64,000 bases of DNA, from positions 1 to 64,000 of the forward strand of contig CALHGE010000035.1 of assembly GCA_938029725.1 (NCBI GenBank), in the 5' to 3' direction. This stretch comes from an uncultured Flavobacteriaceae bacterium (GTDB lineage: Bacteria; Bacteroidota; Bacteroidia; Flavobacteriales; Flavobacteriaceae). The notes beneath the pieces were generated by a model. That model was not told where the DNA came from. It worked only from the letters and a program-made list of their open reading frames with translations, and made no database searches. The position numbers and the translations under genes were made by a program. Below are positions 1-10,104 of the stretch, piece by piece (the stretch's first letter is position 1; each line of letters starts with the position of its first letter).

Positions 1-141
1 CAGTTTATGATCGGCTTGGCCTATGATAAAGAAACTACCGAATTGGGTAACACCTCTTTTAACGATGGTTCATTCGAATTCATGCTCAGGTATGAATTTA
101 GAACAAGATATAAAAACGTAATAGCTCCTAGATTCTTTTAA
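1..141 (+). CDS. PorP/SprF-family outer-membrane protein, C-terminal end (partial)
   Basis: Only the last 46 codons are in the window; the reading frame is open from base 1 and stops at 139-141. The end alternates hydrophobic and polar residues (MIGLAYD, FEFMLRYEF) and finishes with RFF, which fits the last beta strands of an outer-membrane barrel. The PorP/SprF family is known for exactly this type of C terminus and for sitting directly in front of a PorE-like OmpA protein in gliding Bacteroidota, where some members tether type IX-secreted adhesins. The downstream gene begins one base after this stop, so the two are co-transcribed. The family call rests on a short fragment plus context. Confidence 0.7.
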   Translation, partial: QFMIGLAYDKETTELGNTSFNDGSFEFMLRYEFRTRYKNVIAPRFF

Positions 142-142
142 T

Positions 143-2092
143 ATGACAACTATGAATATAAAACTGAAACATATAGCCTTAGGAGCTTTGATGTGCGTAA
201 CATTTACAAACGCCCAAGAGAAGCAAATTAAAAAGGCAAGCGATACGTTTAATAATTATGCTTTTATGGATGCTATAGGCTCCTATGAAAGTCTGGTAAA
301 GAAGGGGTATACCGAGCAGCAGATTTACCAGAACCTTGGAAATGCGAATTACTTGAATGCAGCTTATGAAGCTGCTTCGGATTGGTACGGAAAATTACAT
401 CAATTAACGGACTATCAGATGAGTTCGAATGAACTATACCAGTATGCACAAAGCTTAAAGTCTTTAGAACGTTATGCGGAGTCAGATGCTTTAATGGAAC
501 AGTTAGAAGCGGATGGTCGTGGTACAAAATTCACAGATGCTAGAGATTATTTAGCACAGATTGAAAAACAATCAGGTAGATATGAAATCAAGAATCTTAG
601 TGTGAACTCAAAAGAGTCAGATTACGGGCCTTCATTTTTAGCAGAGCAGTTGATTTTTGTGACCGCAAGAGATACGGGTTTGGTTCAAAACAACATTCAT
701 AAGTGGAATAATAAGTCGTTCTCGAATATCTATAAGGCGCGCTTGAATTCAACTGATCAATATGTTGAAGCCACTAGTTTTTCAAAAGAGCTGAACACCA
801 AAGCACATGAATCATCAATGGTGTTTACCAAAGATGGTAAGACGGTTTATTTTACACGAAATAATGATACTAAGGGTGATTTTACAAGAGATAAGTCTGG
901 GGTCACTAGGCTAAAGTTATATCGCGCAGAACTAGAGAATGGCAGCTGGAGCAATACTACGGTATTGCCTTTTAATAATGACGCCTATTCTGTTGCGCAC
1001 CCGGCATTAAGTCCTGATGAAGATCTACTTTATTTTGCTTCAGATATGGAAGGTAGCTTAGGGGCATCTGATATTTTTGTGGTTGACATCAATGCCGATG
1101 GCAGCTATGGTACGCCAAAAAACTTAGGCAGTAGCATCAATACAGAAGGTAGAGAGACCTTTCCATTTGTTTCTGAAGATAACGTACTTTATTTTGCTTC
1201 AGATGGCCACCCTGGTTTGGGCGGATTGGATGTATTTGCAACGGACTTGTCGATTGAAAATGATGCATATGAGATCGTAAATGTTGGCAAGCCTGTGAAT
1301 GGTAAGATGGATGATTTTTCATATATCATAAATAGTACTAGTCAAAAGGGCTTTTTTGCTTCCAACCGAGAAGGTGGTGTAGGAGATGATGATATTTACC
1401 GTTTTGAGCAAACAAAGCCGCTTAAATTCAAATGTAACTCAAGCCTTAGCGGAATTGTAAAAAATACAGAGAACGGTAGCGTGCTACCCAATGCGCTAGT
1501 GCAGTTATTTGATTCAGATGGTAAAGAGATTGCGCAGATGCTGGCTGATAGTGAAGGTAAGTTTAGCCTTCCTTTTGATTGTGCTCAGAGCGAACTTACT
1601 GCGGTTGCCACCTTAGATGAATTTGCAGAAGGGCGCAAGATTTTTGTTCCAACCAAAGAAGTCATGAGTATAACATTGCAATTAGAGCCTGAGAAAAGAT
1701 TGGTAGCAGCGGGCGAAGATGTAGGCAAGTATTTAAACCTGCCTATGATCTATTTCAACTTTGACAAATCAGATATTCGATCAGATGCGCAATTAGAATT
1801 GGATAAGGTGGTTGCTTTTATGAACCAATACCCTGATGTTAAAATCGAGGTTGGTTCACATACCGATAGCCGCAGTACAGATGCGTACAACTTAAGTTTG
1901 TCAGAAAGAAGGGCTCAAGCTACGCGCAAGTATTTAATACAAATGGGTGTAGACGGCGCGAGAATACTAGCCAAAGGTTATGGTGAAACCCAATTGACAA
2001 ACGATTGTGGTAATGTGATAGAAATCGCAATCGAATGCGGAGAAGCACAACATGAATTAAATAGAAGATCAGAGTTTATTATTGTGGAATAG
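143..2092 (+). CDS. PorE-like OmpA-family protein (TPR, PD40 propeller, CRD, OmpA)
   Basis: A 649-residue envelope protein. After a signal peptide (a second Met at residue 4, MNIKLKHIALG, is an equally good start) there are TPR-like helices to about residue 145, PD40/WD40-like propeller blades at about 150-430 with repeated LSPDEDLLYFASD and FVSEDNVLYFASDG motifs, a carboxypeptidase-regulatory-like beta domain at about 435-505, and an OmpA C-terminal domain from about 535 with YFNFDKSDIR and the peptidoglycan-binding residues in HTDSRSTDAYNLSLSERRA. This order matches PorE of the type IX secretion system, which links outer-membrane machinery to peptidoglycan. Many such paralogues sit beside PorP/SprF genes, so whether this is the core component or a paralogue for one adhesin cannot be told here. 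Confidence 0.85.
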   Translation: MTTMNIKLKHIALGALMCVTFTNAQEKQIKKASDTFNNYAFMDAIGSYESLVKKGYTEQQIYQNLGNANYLNAAYEAASDWYGKLHQLTDYQMSSNELYQYAQSLKSLERYAESDALMEQLEADGRGTKFTDARDYLAQIEKQSGRYEIKNLSVNSKESDYGPSFLAEQLIFVTARDTGLVQNNIHKWNNKSFSNIYKARLNSTDQYVEATSFSKELNTKAHESSMVFTKDGKTVYFTRNNDTKGDFTRDKSGVTRLKLYRAELENGSWSNTTVLPFNNDAYSVAHPALSPDEDLLYFASDMEGSLGASDIFVVDINADGSYGTPKNLGSSINTEGRETFPFVSEDNVLYFASDGHPGLGGLDVFATDLSIENDAYEIVNVGKPVNGKMDDFSYIINSTSQKGFFASNREGGVGDDDIYRFEQTKPLKFKCNSSLSGIVKNTENGSVLPNALVQLFDSDGKEIAQMLADSEGKFSLPFDCAQSELTAVATLDEFAEGRKIFVPTKEVMSITLQLEPEKRLVAAGEDVGKYLNLPMIYFNFDKSDIRSDAQLELDKVVAFMNQYPDVKIEVGSHTDSRSTDAYNLSLSERRAQATRKYLIQMGVDGARILAKGYGETQLTNDCGNVIEIAIECGEAQHELNRRSEFIIVE

Positions 2093-2143
2093 CACAGCTT
2101 CGATTTGTTTTCTACGATGGTAATTTTAGCGAACGCCTTATAC

Positions 2144-2198
2144 AAGCCAACACGGAGAAATTCAATTAAATATTGAATTTCTCCGTGTTGGCTTTTTT
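2144..2198. terminator. Strong intrinsic terminator, probably bidirectional
   Basis: A perfect 23-base inverted repeat (2144-2166 and 2172-2194) with a 5-base loop, followed by six T on the plus strand. It lies between convergent genes (PorE-like gene on plus, histidine kinase on minus), so it can end transcription from the plus side and probably also the minus side. Confidence 0.85.
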
Positions 2199-2308
2199 AC
2201 GGTAAAGCAATTAGCAGTGCGCTTTTGATATCGGCAACAGTTGCTTTTTTTTATAGAGCCGTGCTATTCTCGCACTTTGTTGTATCAAATACGGCTGTAA
2301 AAAACTTG

Positions 2309-3259
2309 TTACAGAGGCATTCTAACAAGGAATTGGGTACCCTTGTTTACAACAGAACTAACTTCGATACTCCCTTTAAGTTGGTCTATAATTTTTTTTA
2401 CGATGGCCAGACCTATACCAGTACTTTCAAAATCTTCCTCCACATTTAAAGCCTGAAAAGCAATAAATATCTTTTCGAAATACTTCTTCTCAATTCCTAC
2501 ACCGTTATCTCTAAAAGAAAATAAATGTCCTTCGGCATCAGTGCAATAATCAATTTCTATAGTTCCATTTTGCTTATTGTTAAATTTAATGGCATTACTA
2601 ATTAAATTACCAAATAACTGTTCCATATGAATCCGCACTCCTTGTATCGTTGGTAATTTTGTTTTAACCGTCACAATGAAGTTTTTAGGGCGATCGCTTA
2701 AATCTATTAGCTCTTGCAAGGTTTTATTGAGATCAATTTCCTCAATGACCAAGCTGTCAATTCCTATTTTGGAATATTCAAGTATACCATTTAGCAAATT
2801 ATGCATTCTAGCTGCACGGTTCTTCAGGGCGTTTATATGTTCTTTTATACGCTTGTAGTTCTCCTCTTTTAGATCAGCTTCGATGAAACTAGCCAAAGTA
2901 TGAATGCCCAGTAGTGGCGTCTTTAGATCATGCGAAGCGATATATACAAACTGTTGCAGTTCCTCATTGAGTGCTTCTAATTTATTTCGAGATTCTTCTA
3001 GGTTTATAGATTTAGTAAATAATTGTTCTCTTTGTTCGAGAAGTCGCTGTTCGTGTTCCTTTCGAGCTTTGTCTTTCTCAACCAATTCCTCCTTCATCAA
3101 AACATTGTCTTGATGAACATACAAAAGACCAATAAGTATGTGTTTAAAGTTTTCGTCTTTTTCTGCAGAAATCATTTCGAGAGTGATTGAACAGTATCCC
3201 TCATTAATTTCCATGAGATGTTGAACTATAATGGCAGCTATCTTTGAACTATCTACCAT
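2309..3259 (-). CDS. Sensor histidine kinase (cytoplasmic, coiled coil)
   Basis: A 316-residue kinase without membrane segments. Residues 1-60 form a small helical N-terminal region, about 55-105 a coiled coil (EELVEKDKARKEHEQRLLEQ), then the HisKA dimerisation domain with the phospho-acceptor in FVYIASHDLKTPLLGI and a HATPase_c domain with N-box NLISNAIKFN, G1 DNGVGI and G2 GIGLAI. The preceding small gene ends one base before this start, so the two form a tight pair. No response regulator follows; the partner is unknown. The lack of a sensor domain suggests the signal comes through the upstream STAS-like protein or another partner (inference). Confidence 0.85.
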   Translation of the reverse strand: MVDSSKIAAIIVQHLMEINEGYCSITLEMISAEKDENFKHILIGLLYVHQDNVLMKEELVEKDKARKEHEQRLLEQREQLFTKSINLEESRNKLEALNEELQQFVYIASHDLKTPLLGIHTLASFIEADLKEENYKRIKEHINALKNRAARMHNLLNGILEYSKIGIDSLVIEEIDLNKTLQELIDLSDRPKNFIVTVKTKLPTIQGVRIHMEQLFGNLISNAIKFNNKQNGTIEIDYCTDAEGHLFSFRDNGVGIEKKYFEKIFIAFQALNVEEDFESTGIGLAIVKKIIDQLKGSIEVSSVVNKGTQFLVRMPL

Positions 3260-3260
3260 G

Positions 3261-3683
3261 TTATTGCAGTCTTGCTATTGCAGTCTCGAATGTCTTATCT
3301 ACTGATATTTTGGTCTGACCAAAAGCCCGGCTTAAGACAAACTTTGCTGCGATATTTAATAGAAAATTTTTCTCTGTGAATACAGCTATTTTGCGTAAAC
3401 TGCTGTCGAAAGTATTAAAACCTTGACTTAACTGTTTCCTGATTTTTGCATCTGGAGGCGCAGCTTCCACAAGATCAATAATGAGATAAAGGCTATCCAA
3501 ACCCGATGATAATTCAGCCATTTTGTCAAAATAGACCTCAACCTGAAACTTACTCATTATAGGAACTTCCTTCCAGTAGATGGTGTGTTCATCATATTTG
3601 TATACCCTAGCGCGAAGCAATTGAATTTCCTCCGGAGTAGCATCTGACCCATATGCCTTTTTTTCTATTTCAATTGATGCCAT
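3261..3683 (-). CDS. Small STAS/SpoIIAA-like conserved protein paired with histidine kinase
   Basis: A 140-residue soluble protein with no signal peptide or membrane segment. The order of predicted strands and helices (YLIIDLVEAAPPDAKIRKQL, then IAVFTEKNFLLNIAAKFVLSR) resembles the SpoIIAA/STAS-like fold proteins that flavobacteria often encode immediately before a cytoplasmic histidine kinase. The fold assignment is from pattern only. It is transcribed first in a two-gene unit with the kinase, so a role as an input or anti-factor for that kinase is plausible but unproven. Confidence 0.6.
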   Translation of the reverse strand: MASIEIEKKAYGSDATPEEIQLLRARVYKYDEHTIYWKEVPIMSKFQVEVYFDKMAELSSGLDSLYLIIDLVEAAPPDAKIRKQLSQGFNTFDSSLRKIAVFTEKNFLLNIAAKFVLSRAFGQTKISVDKTFETAIARLQ

Positions 3684-4212
3684 ATTTTTAGTTTATGTCG
3701 GTATCGATTCAAAATCAATGCTTTACCATAGCAATTTAATTTGTACTGCGTATCGTATTTGGCAGAATCCTTTGCCTTCTATGGGTATGGCGCTGATGTT
3801 TACCGAGACTTCAGTGATTCGTAGTCGGTAAATCAAATGTAGTCTATTTCTTACAAAATGTATATAAATCGTTTTGACTTTTCTACTTTAGAACCAAATC
3901 TTCAGGTTTGGTAGATTCACTAGAAATTCTAGAAGTTTAGATGAAGTACTACAATCAATACTACCATAGCCAAGTTTTCATACACAGCGAACAAGGCAGT
4001 CTATAGCGGTGTAACCTAGCTTTAGGGAATGGGTTTTGCACTTTTGTAGGGGTTAGTCTTGGGGTAAATGCTAGTTAAAATAATGTAATTAAACTTGTGT
4101 TAAAACACCATAGTGCTATGAAGAGGTGCTAGATTTTAATACACGAAACACTGCTTATGTCTGATTTTCAACTTAGTTCTAGTATATTTTTGAATTTAGT
4201 AGTATTCCATCC
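3684..4212. other. Intergenic region without recognisable gene
   Basis: About 530 bases between two minus-strand signalling units. I see no convincing ORF, no T-tailed hairpin and no clear TAnnTTTG promoter. A short perfect dyad CTAGAAATTCTAG lies near 3930. It probably holds the promoter of the STAS-like gene at its left side. Confidence 0.5.
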
Positions 4213-6675
4213 TTATTGATTGCAAAAGTGTTGTATCATGGAAAATACTTTCTTCTTTGTAAGCGGTTTTGAAAGATGCTCATTGCAACCTGCAGCCATA
4301 GCTTTTTCTCTATCATCTGTAAGCCCATACGCGGTCTGCGCAATGATAATTACATCGCTATTAAATTCGCGTATTTGTCGCGTAGCTTCATAGCCGTTCA
4401 GTACAGGTATTTTAATATCCATTAATATCAAATCGATATCAGGGTTATTGCGACAAAGTTCAATGGCTTCAGGGCCGCTTTTTGCATGAAGTATTTCTCT
4501 ACTTGCTTCTTTGAGTATTAACTTTATGAGTATAAACGATATTTCATCGTCTTCAACGATTAATATTTTTAGACCCTTAGGGTCTGAATCGACATTTTCA
4601 GCGCTATTTGTTATTTCTATTTCTGCTGTAATAGCAACATTGTAGGGTAGGGTAAAGTGAAAAATAGAGCCTTTGCCTTTTTTACTCGTTACCCACAATG
4701 TACCTCCAAGCATTTCAACATAAGCTTTTGAAATTGATAAGCCTAAACCGGCACCTTGTAAGGCCTTTTTGTCGCTAATGTCAGCTTGTATAAAACGTTC
4801 AAAAATTGCTTCTTGTCTGTCATCGTCAATACCTACTCCGGTATCCGCTACATAAAATTCAAGGTATTTGTCTTTTTTGGTATAGCCCAATTCTATAGTA
4901 CCACTTTCGGTATATTTAATCGCATTTTTTACAAGATTTGTTAAAACAGCAAATAATTTTTCTCTGTCAGTATGTATAAAGCTGTCTTCAAAAGCTAAGG
5001 CATTTTTGAATAATAACTGAAAGCCTTTACTTTCAGCCTCTGGTTTAAAAAAGGTGTGAATGTATTCGATTTGTTCATTAATGTTGGATTCTTTTATGTC
5101 AAGTTCCATTGAGCCCGATTCTATTTTTGAAATGCTGACAATACTATTGATAATATTGAGCATACGGGTGCCACTTTTTTCAATGATTCTGATATAATCT
5201 TGTTGCTGCGTATCTGTAAGATTAGGTTTTTTAAGTAAGTCAGCAAAACCAAGAATACCATTCATAGGTGTTCTAATTTCATGACTCATATTGGCAAGAA
5301 ACGCAGATTTTAAGCGGTCGCTTTCTACAGCTTTTTCTTTCGCCTCAATTAATTCTGACTCTGCTTTTTTACGTTCAGAAAGGTCAACATCGATGCAATA
5401 CAGCTCAGGCTCACAACCAGGAGTTTGCACGAATGTATGACTTGAAAATACAGGTATTGAAGAACCATCTTTTCGCTTAAGCATCAACTCGCTAGCAGGA
5501 ATAGGTTTTTTCTTTGTAAACATTTCAGCAATAGCTGCACGAACAAACGGTTGTGCTTCTTCAGGAACGATTAAGTCTGTAAGCTTTTTGCCAATAGCTT
5601 CTTCGGCTAAATAGCCATAAAAGGTTTCAGAAGTTTTATTCCAATAGCTTATTTTTTCATTTATATCATATCCTTTTACAGCTACATTGGGTATATCTTG
5701 CAACAGCATCCTCCACCTGCTGTTACTATCTTTTAAAGCTTGCTCAGTTTCTTTCAGTTTGCTGATATCTGTATTAATACCAACATAACCCGATACGTCA
5801 CCATCTTTATTATACATAGATGAGGCAGTGCCATAGACCCAGCTTACTGCTCCTTCATTATTTTTCATTCTGTATTCTTGACCCCATTTTCCGTTGGCCG
5901 CTACCATTGTTTGCCAATTTCGAAAAACTTCTTCTATATCATCTTGATGTAGGGCTTTGGTCCAACCATCACCCATCGCCTCTTCTTGAGTTAAACCTGC
6001 CATTTTACACCAATTTCGGTTAGTGAAAATGCATTTGCCATCCTTATCTGTTTGATACACACCAACTGGCGAGTCTTCTACAAGAATACGATACCTTTCT
6101 TTAGCTTCAAATAGTTCTAATTCTGTCTGTTTACGTTCACTGATATCAACAACCGACAAAAGAATTTTTTGTTCATTCTCTGCAAAAAAACCTTCAATAT
6201 GTACAAAAACTGCAGGTTTTTCAGGTATATCTAGGGGTAGTTCACAGTTTTGTTTGTTTTTTGTGTGTGAGAGTTTCTCTAAAAAATCGACAAAAATGAT
6301 ACGGCTATCTTGTTGGATAAATAAATTGAAATAACAATTTATCAATTTTGAACGATCTTGACCAAGTATTTTTTCGGCGTTAAAATTTAGGTCACAGATT
6401 TTACCATCGTTGTTTATTGTAAAATACCCTGAAGGGGCAAAATCATAAAGTTTTGTATATTTTTCGGCATTGGTTTCTGCTCTTTTTTTTGCCAATTGTA
6501 GTTCTTCGTTTTGCATTTCTAATTCTAGCTCATGCACTTCAAGCTCATGCAGCAGCTTAAGAGTTTCTATTTCTGTTAAAGAAATTGAGTTTTCGAGCTG
6601 CTTTTCTTTTAAAAGCGCTTCGGCTTTTCTGCGAAGCAAGGCGGTGGCGGTCGATTTTTTAGTTTCGTTTTTCAT
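4213..6675 (-). CDS. PAS hybrid histidine kinase with receiver domain
   Basis: An 820-residue cytoplasmic hybrid kinase. The N terminus is a helical module with LLHELEVHELELEMQNEEL, followed by three PAS domains (about 75-185, 190-310 and 315-440), HisKA with ANMSHEIRTPMNGILGFADL, HATPase_c (NLVKNAIKYT, DTGVGIDD, GAGLGLSIS) and a C-terminal receiver with acidic pocket VEDDE and phospho-acceptor in LILMDIKIPVLNG. The start ATG overlaps the end of the CheB-CheR gene by four bases (ATGA-type), so translation is coupled. The same N-terminal helical module is found in the PAS-only protein upstream, pointing to a shared interaction surface. Ligand unknown. Confidence 0.9.
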   Translation of the reverse strand: MKNETKKSTATALLRRKAEALLKEKQLENSISLTEIETLKLLHELEVHELELEMQNEELQLAKKRAETNAEKYTKLYDFAPSGYFTINNDGKICDLNFNAEKILGQDRSKLINCYFNLFIQQDSRIIFVDFLEKLSHTKNKQNCELPLDIPEKPAVFVHIEGFFAENEQKILLSVVDISERKQTELELFEAKERYRILVEDSPVGVYQTDKDGKCIFTNRNWCKMAGLTQEEAMGDGWTKALHQDDIEEVFRNWQTMVAANGKWGQEYRMKNNEGAVSWVYGTASSMYNKDGDVSGYVGINTDISKLKETEQALKDSNSRWRMLLQDIPNVAVKGYDINEKISYWNKTSETFYGYLAEEAIGKKLTDLIVPEEAQPFVRAAIAEMFTKKKPIPASELMLKRKDGSSIPVFSSHTFVQTPGCEPELYCIDVDLSERKKAESELIEAKEKAVESDRLKSAFLANMSHEIRTPMNGILGFADLLKKPNLTDTQQQDYIRIIEKSGTRMLNIINSIVSISKIESGSMELDIKESNINEQIEYIHTFFKPEAESKGFQLLFKNALAFEDSFIHTDREKLFAVLTNLVKNAIKYTESGTIELGYTKKDKYLEFYVADTGVGIDDDRQEAIFERFIQADISDKKALQGAGLGLSISKAYVEMLGGTLWVTSKKGKGSIFHFTLPYNVAITAEIEITNSAENVDSDPKGLKILIVEDDEISFILIKLILKEASREILHAKSGPEAIELCRNNPDIDLILMDIKIPVLNGYEATRQIREFNSDVIIIAQTAYGLTDDREKAMAAGCNEHLSKPLTKKKVFSMIQHFCNQ

Positions 6676-9600
6676 AGCTTAGTAATATTTTCGCCGATAG
6701 TAATAATACCTGTTGCCTTTCCTTTTTTATCAAACAGTTTATGAGCTGTCCATTCAATTTTTAGTTGCTCGCCAGTTGCTGATTTTACAAGATTATCAAA
6801 CTGGTTTGGCAAGGCGCCAGCCAATATCTGTTTCATACTCAATTCCACTTTTTCTCGATGGCCTTCAGGAATAAACAGATCAAAATAATTCCTGTGAATT
6901 ACATCTGTACGTTTACGTCCAAAAACTATTTCAGCTTCTGGATTAAACTCTATAATTTCTCCGTCGGCAGACAAACCAATAATAACACTCGGTACTTTTT
7001 GTATGAATTTTTGAAGTAAAATACCAGTCTCTTGTAAGCTGTTTTCTGAACGTTTACGTGCTGTAATATCACTAAAAGTGACGGCGACTCTGTTCTCAGA
7101 GGCGTTCCAAGCAGTTATTTCGTAATATTTATCAAGTTCAGCCCCATAATTTTCAAAAACGACGGATTTTCCCGTTTTCATTACCTTATCATAGGCTTTT
7201 AACCAGTAATCTTCAATAATTCCAAAAATATCTTTTGCTTGTTTATCAATCAGTTGCTTTCTGGTTTTTCCGACCAATTTTTCAAAAGCAGGATTAACAT
7301 CTCTATAATAATAGTCATAAGCTTGTCCATCAGTATCATAAATTAGCTCAATGACTTGAAACATTTCAGACATAGAGTTAAAAAGCTCTTGGTATTGTTT
7401 TTTAATCTTCAACAATTGAATCTCTTGCAATTTAGATTCGGTTATATTAATAAACGTTATAACCAGACCTTCAATTTTATCATCACTAGTACGATACGGC
7501 ATAATACGAATAGTGTAATACACCCCGTCTGTACTTAAAATAATTTTCTCCACAAAGATTAGCGTGCGCAACACTTCTTTGGCGTCGTTGTTTAATTTTT
7601 TATAATTCAGACTGTGAGATAAATCGGTAAAATGACGACCGATATCACTAGGTATTAGTTTAAAAATTTCTGTTGCATGAAATGTATACTGCGTTATTTT
7701 TAGTTCTTTGTCTAAAAATAAAGTTGCTATTTGGCTACTATCGAGCAAATTATTCATGTCATTATTCGCCCGTATAGAATCTTGAACTTTACCTTGAAGT
7801 TCAGCGTTTACAGTATGTAACTCTTCGTTTAGGCTTTGCATTTCTTCTTTCGAGGTGGTTAGCTCTTCGTTGGTTGACTGCAATTCTTCATTTGATGACT
7901 GTAGTTCTTCATTGGTTGATTTTTGTTCTTCTTGCGAAGTCTGCATTTCTTCGCGTGTGGTTTGCAAATCTTCAGTTAACCGTTGTATTTCTAGTTCAAA
8001 TTCTGGTTGCAAAACAGAAGCGTTAGGTGCTGTTTTTTTATTTTTTGCCGCTTTTTGTTTGTCAAGAGGCACATCTGTAAATAACACTATTATTTTACCC
8101 TTTAATGCCGAAGGTTTTTCTATTTGCTGTACCGTAACATTTACTACTACTGAACCCCCGTTAGTTCCTACTTTTATGTTATGCAAAAAGGTTTTTTCGT
8201 AATTTCGCATTGCTTTTCTAAAGGCAATAGGTAATTCGTTTTGCAGGCCTTCGCGTGCCATAGTAAAAATATTCATACTTGCTTTACCTGCTGCTGGTGT
8301 AAGGTATTTACCGGTATTACCTGTTAAATAAAGTATGTCGCCTAAACTATTAACTAAGAGGCTGGCAGGCGAAAATTCTTGTAAAAGCAAATCGTCGGTA
8401 AGAGCTTGAATATTATCTATTTTTTTTTGGCTAGTCTTTTCTTTTTTCAAAGTTGTTTTAGTTGTTGAAAATGAGCTGGGAAAATTAAAAAGCTCTTCTT
8501 TTTTTGGCGAACCTATACTTTGATAAATTCGCAGTTTTGCATCAAGCGTGGAAAAAAAATCTTTCTTATCGTTATTTGTTTCTGCACTACCCAATATGAG
8601 AATGCCTTTTTTATTCAAACTATAATGAAAGAGCGACATTATTTTTTTCTGTAAATCGGCATTCATATAAATAAGCATATTACGGCAAGAAAGAATATCG
8701 AGCTTTGTAAACGGTGGCTCTTTAATGACGTTATGTGGGGCAAACACCACCATTTCCCGTATTTCGGCGTTTACTCGGTATTGCCCCTCGGTCTTTATAA
8801 AAAAGCGACTCAACCTGCTTGGCGATACATCTGAAACAATATTTGTTTGATAAATTCCTTTTCGAGCTTGTTCTATGGCCCCTGTATCAAGGTCTGTGGC
8901 AAATATTTGTAGGGTAAAATTCGTATCAAGATTTGTTTTTTCAATAGCTTCCTTAAAAATAATAGCTAATGAATAGGCTTCTTCGCCAGTAGAACAGCCC
9001 GGTACCCAGGCCCTGAGTATTTGACCTGGCTGTAATGCTGTGAACATCGTAGGCAAAACAGCATTTTTTAAGTGTTCCCAAACCTCAGGATCACGAAAAA
9101 AATTGGTCACACCAATGAGTAATTCTTTGAAAAGAATTTCAATTTCTGCTGGATTTGTTTGCAAATAACTAACATATGAAGCTATTTTACTAATAGCATG
9201 AATACTCATACGCCTTTCGATTCGGCGATAAAGCGTATTGCTTTTGTATTGCGAAAAATCATTGCCGGTTTGTATTCGTAAAAGAATAATTATCTTTTCT
9301 AGCGCGCTATTGTCTTTTTCGGTTTTAGGGGTCTCTTTTTCTGGTAGCATCGTGTTGCCAATGTTTAATAGTTTCGAAGGTAATTCGTTGGCGTGAGCAA
9401 TAATATCAATAGTTGCCGCTTTAATGGCATGGCGTGGCATACTATCAAATCTTGCTGTTTTAGGTTCTTGAACCAATGAAATTCCGCCGTTTTCTTTTAT
9501 TGCTTTTATACCCAAGCTACCGTCAGAGCCCATGCCTGAAAGAATGATACCAATACTTTGGTCTTTTGAGTCAAGGGCAAGCGATCGGAAAAAGAAATCT

Positions 9601-9992
9601 ATAGGCAATCGAAGACCATGTGTTTCAAGTGGCTCAAATAAATGCAAGGCACCATTTAATATCGACATGCTTTTATTTGGTGGAATTATATAGACACAAT
9701 TTCGGCTAATTTGAAGTCGGTCAGTAACCGTAATTACGGGTATTTCAGTAGTACGCTGTAATATTTCGGGCATCATGCCTTTGCGCTTGGGGTCTAGATG
9801 CTGAATAACAACAAAAGCCATTCCGCTGTCTTTTGGCATATTTTCAAAAAACTGTTCCAAAGCCTCCAACCCACCAGCAGAGGTACCAATACCAACAATT
9901 GGAAACGCAGCGCTTTCTAGACTAAGGGCCTTGTCTACGGCGGAAGCAGCTGTTTCAGTTTTCGTAATTTTTTTTTTAGTTGGCTTTTTCAT
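6672..9992 (-). CDS. CheB-CheR-PAS fusion (methylesterase/methyltransferase signalling protein)
   Basis: 1106 residues. About 30-215 is a CheB methylesterase domain with the catalytic triad visible as Ser38 (GTSAGG), His65 (QHLD) and Asp157 (GMGSDG). A CheR methyltransferase follows (VTNFFRDPEVWEHL, then the SAM-binding VPGCSTGEEAYSLA and FATDLD). About 650-745 is a long heptad coiled coil rich in EELQSTNEEL repeats, then three PAS domains. Such fusions are a known family; in non-flagellated bacteria they are usually next to hybrid kinases instead of chemoreceptors. No MCP or CheA is in the window, so the substrates are unknown. It is the first gene of a translationally coupled pair with the 820-residue hybrid kinase. 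Confidence 0.92.
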   Translation of the reverse strand: MKKPTKKKITKTETAASAVDKALSLESAAFPIVGIGTSAGGLEALEQFFENMPKDSGMAFVVIQHLDPKRKGMMPEILQRTTEIPVITVTDRLQISRNCVYIIPPNKSMSILNGALHLFEPLETHGLRLPIDFFFRSLALDSKDQSIGIILSGMGSDGSLGIKAIKENGGISLVQEPKTARFDSMPRHAIKAATIDIIAHANELPSKLLNIGNTMLPEKETPKTEKDNSALEKIIILLRIQTGNDFSQYKSNTLYRRIERRMSIHAISKIASYVSYLQTNPAEIEILFKELLIGVTNFFRDPEVWEHLKNAVLPTMFTALQPGQILRAWVPGCSTGEEAYSLAIIFKEAIEKTNLDTNFTLQIFATDLDTGAIEQARKGIYQTNIVSDVSPSRLSRFFIKTEGQYRVNAEIREMVVFAPHNVIKEPPFTKLDILSCRNMLIYMNADLQKKIMSLFHYSLNKKGILILGSAETNNDKKDFFSTLDAKLRIYQSIGSPKKEELFNFPSSFSTTKTTLKKEKTSQKKIDNIQALTDDLLLQEFSPASLLVNSLGDILYLTGNTGKYLTPAAGKASMNIFTMAREGLQNELPIAFRKAMRNYEKTFLHNIKVGTNGGSVVVNVTVQQIEKPSALKGKIIVLFTDVPLDKQKAAKNKKTAPNASVLQPEFELEIQRLTEDLQTTREEMQTSQEEQKSTNEELQSSNEELQSTNEELTTSKEEMQSLNEELHTVNAELQGKVQDSIRANNDMNNLLDSSQIATLFLDKELKITQYTFHATEIFKLIPSDIGRHFTDLSHSLNYKKLNNDAKEVLRTLIFVEKIILSTDGVYYTIRIMPYRTSDDKIEGLVITFINITESKLQEIQLLKIKKQYQELFNSMSEMFQVIELIYDTDGQAYDYYYRDVNPAFEKLVGKTRKQLIDKQAKDIFGIIEDYWLKAYDKVMKTGKSVVFENYGAELDKYYEITAWNASENRVAVTFSDITARKRSENSLQETGILLQKFIQKVPSVIIGLSADGEIIEFNPEAEIVFGRKRTDVIHRNYFDLFIPEGHREKVELSMKQILAGALPNQFDNLVKSATGEQLKIEWTAHKLFDKKGKATGIITIGENITKL

Positions 9993-10104
9993 AATCTTTG
10001 TTCTGAAGTAAGAGCAATCAATATAGGCTTGTTTTAATCAATTATGTACAGTGGCCTAAATATAAATGACTGCTACTGCATTGGCAGACATTCGCGATTT
10101 TTCT

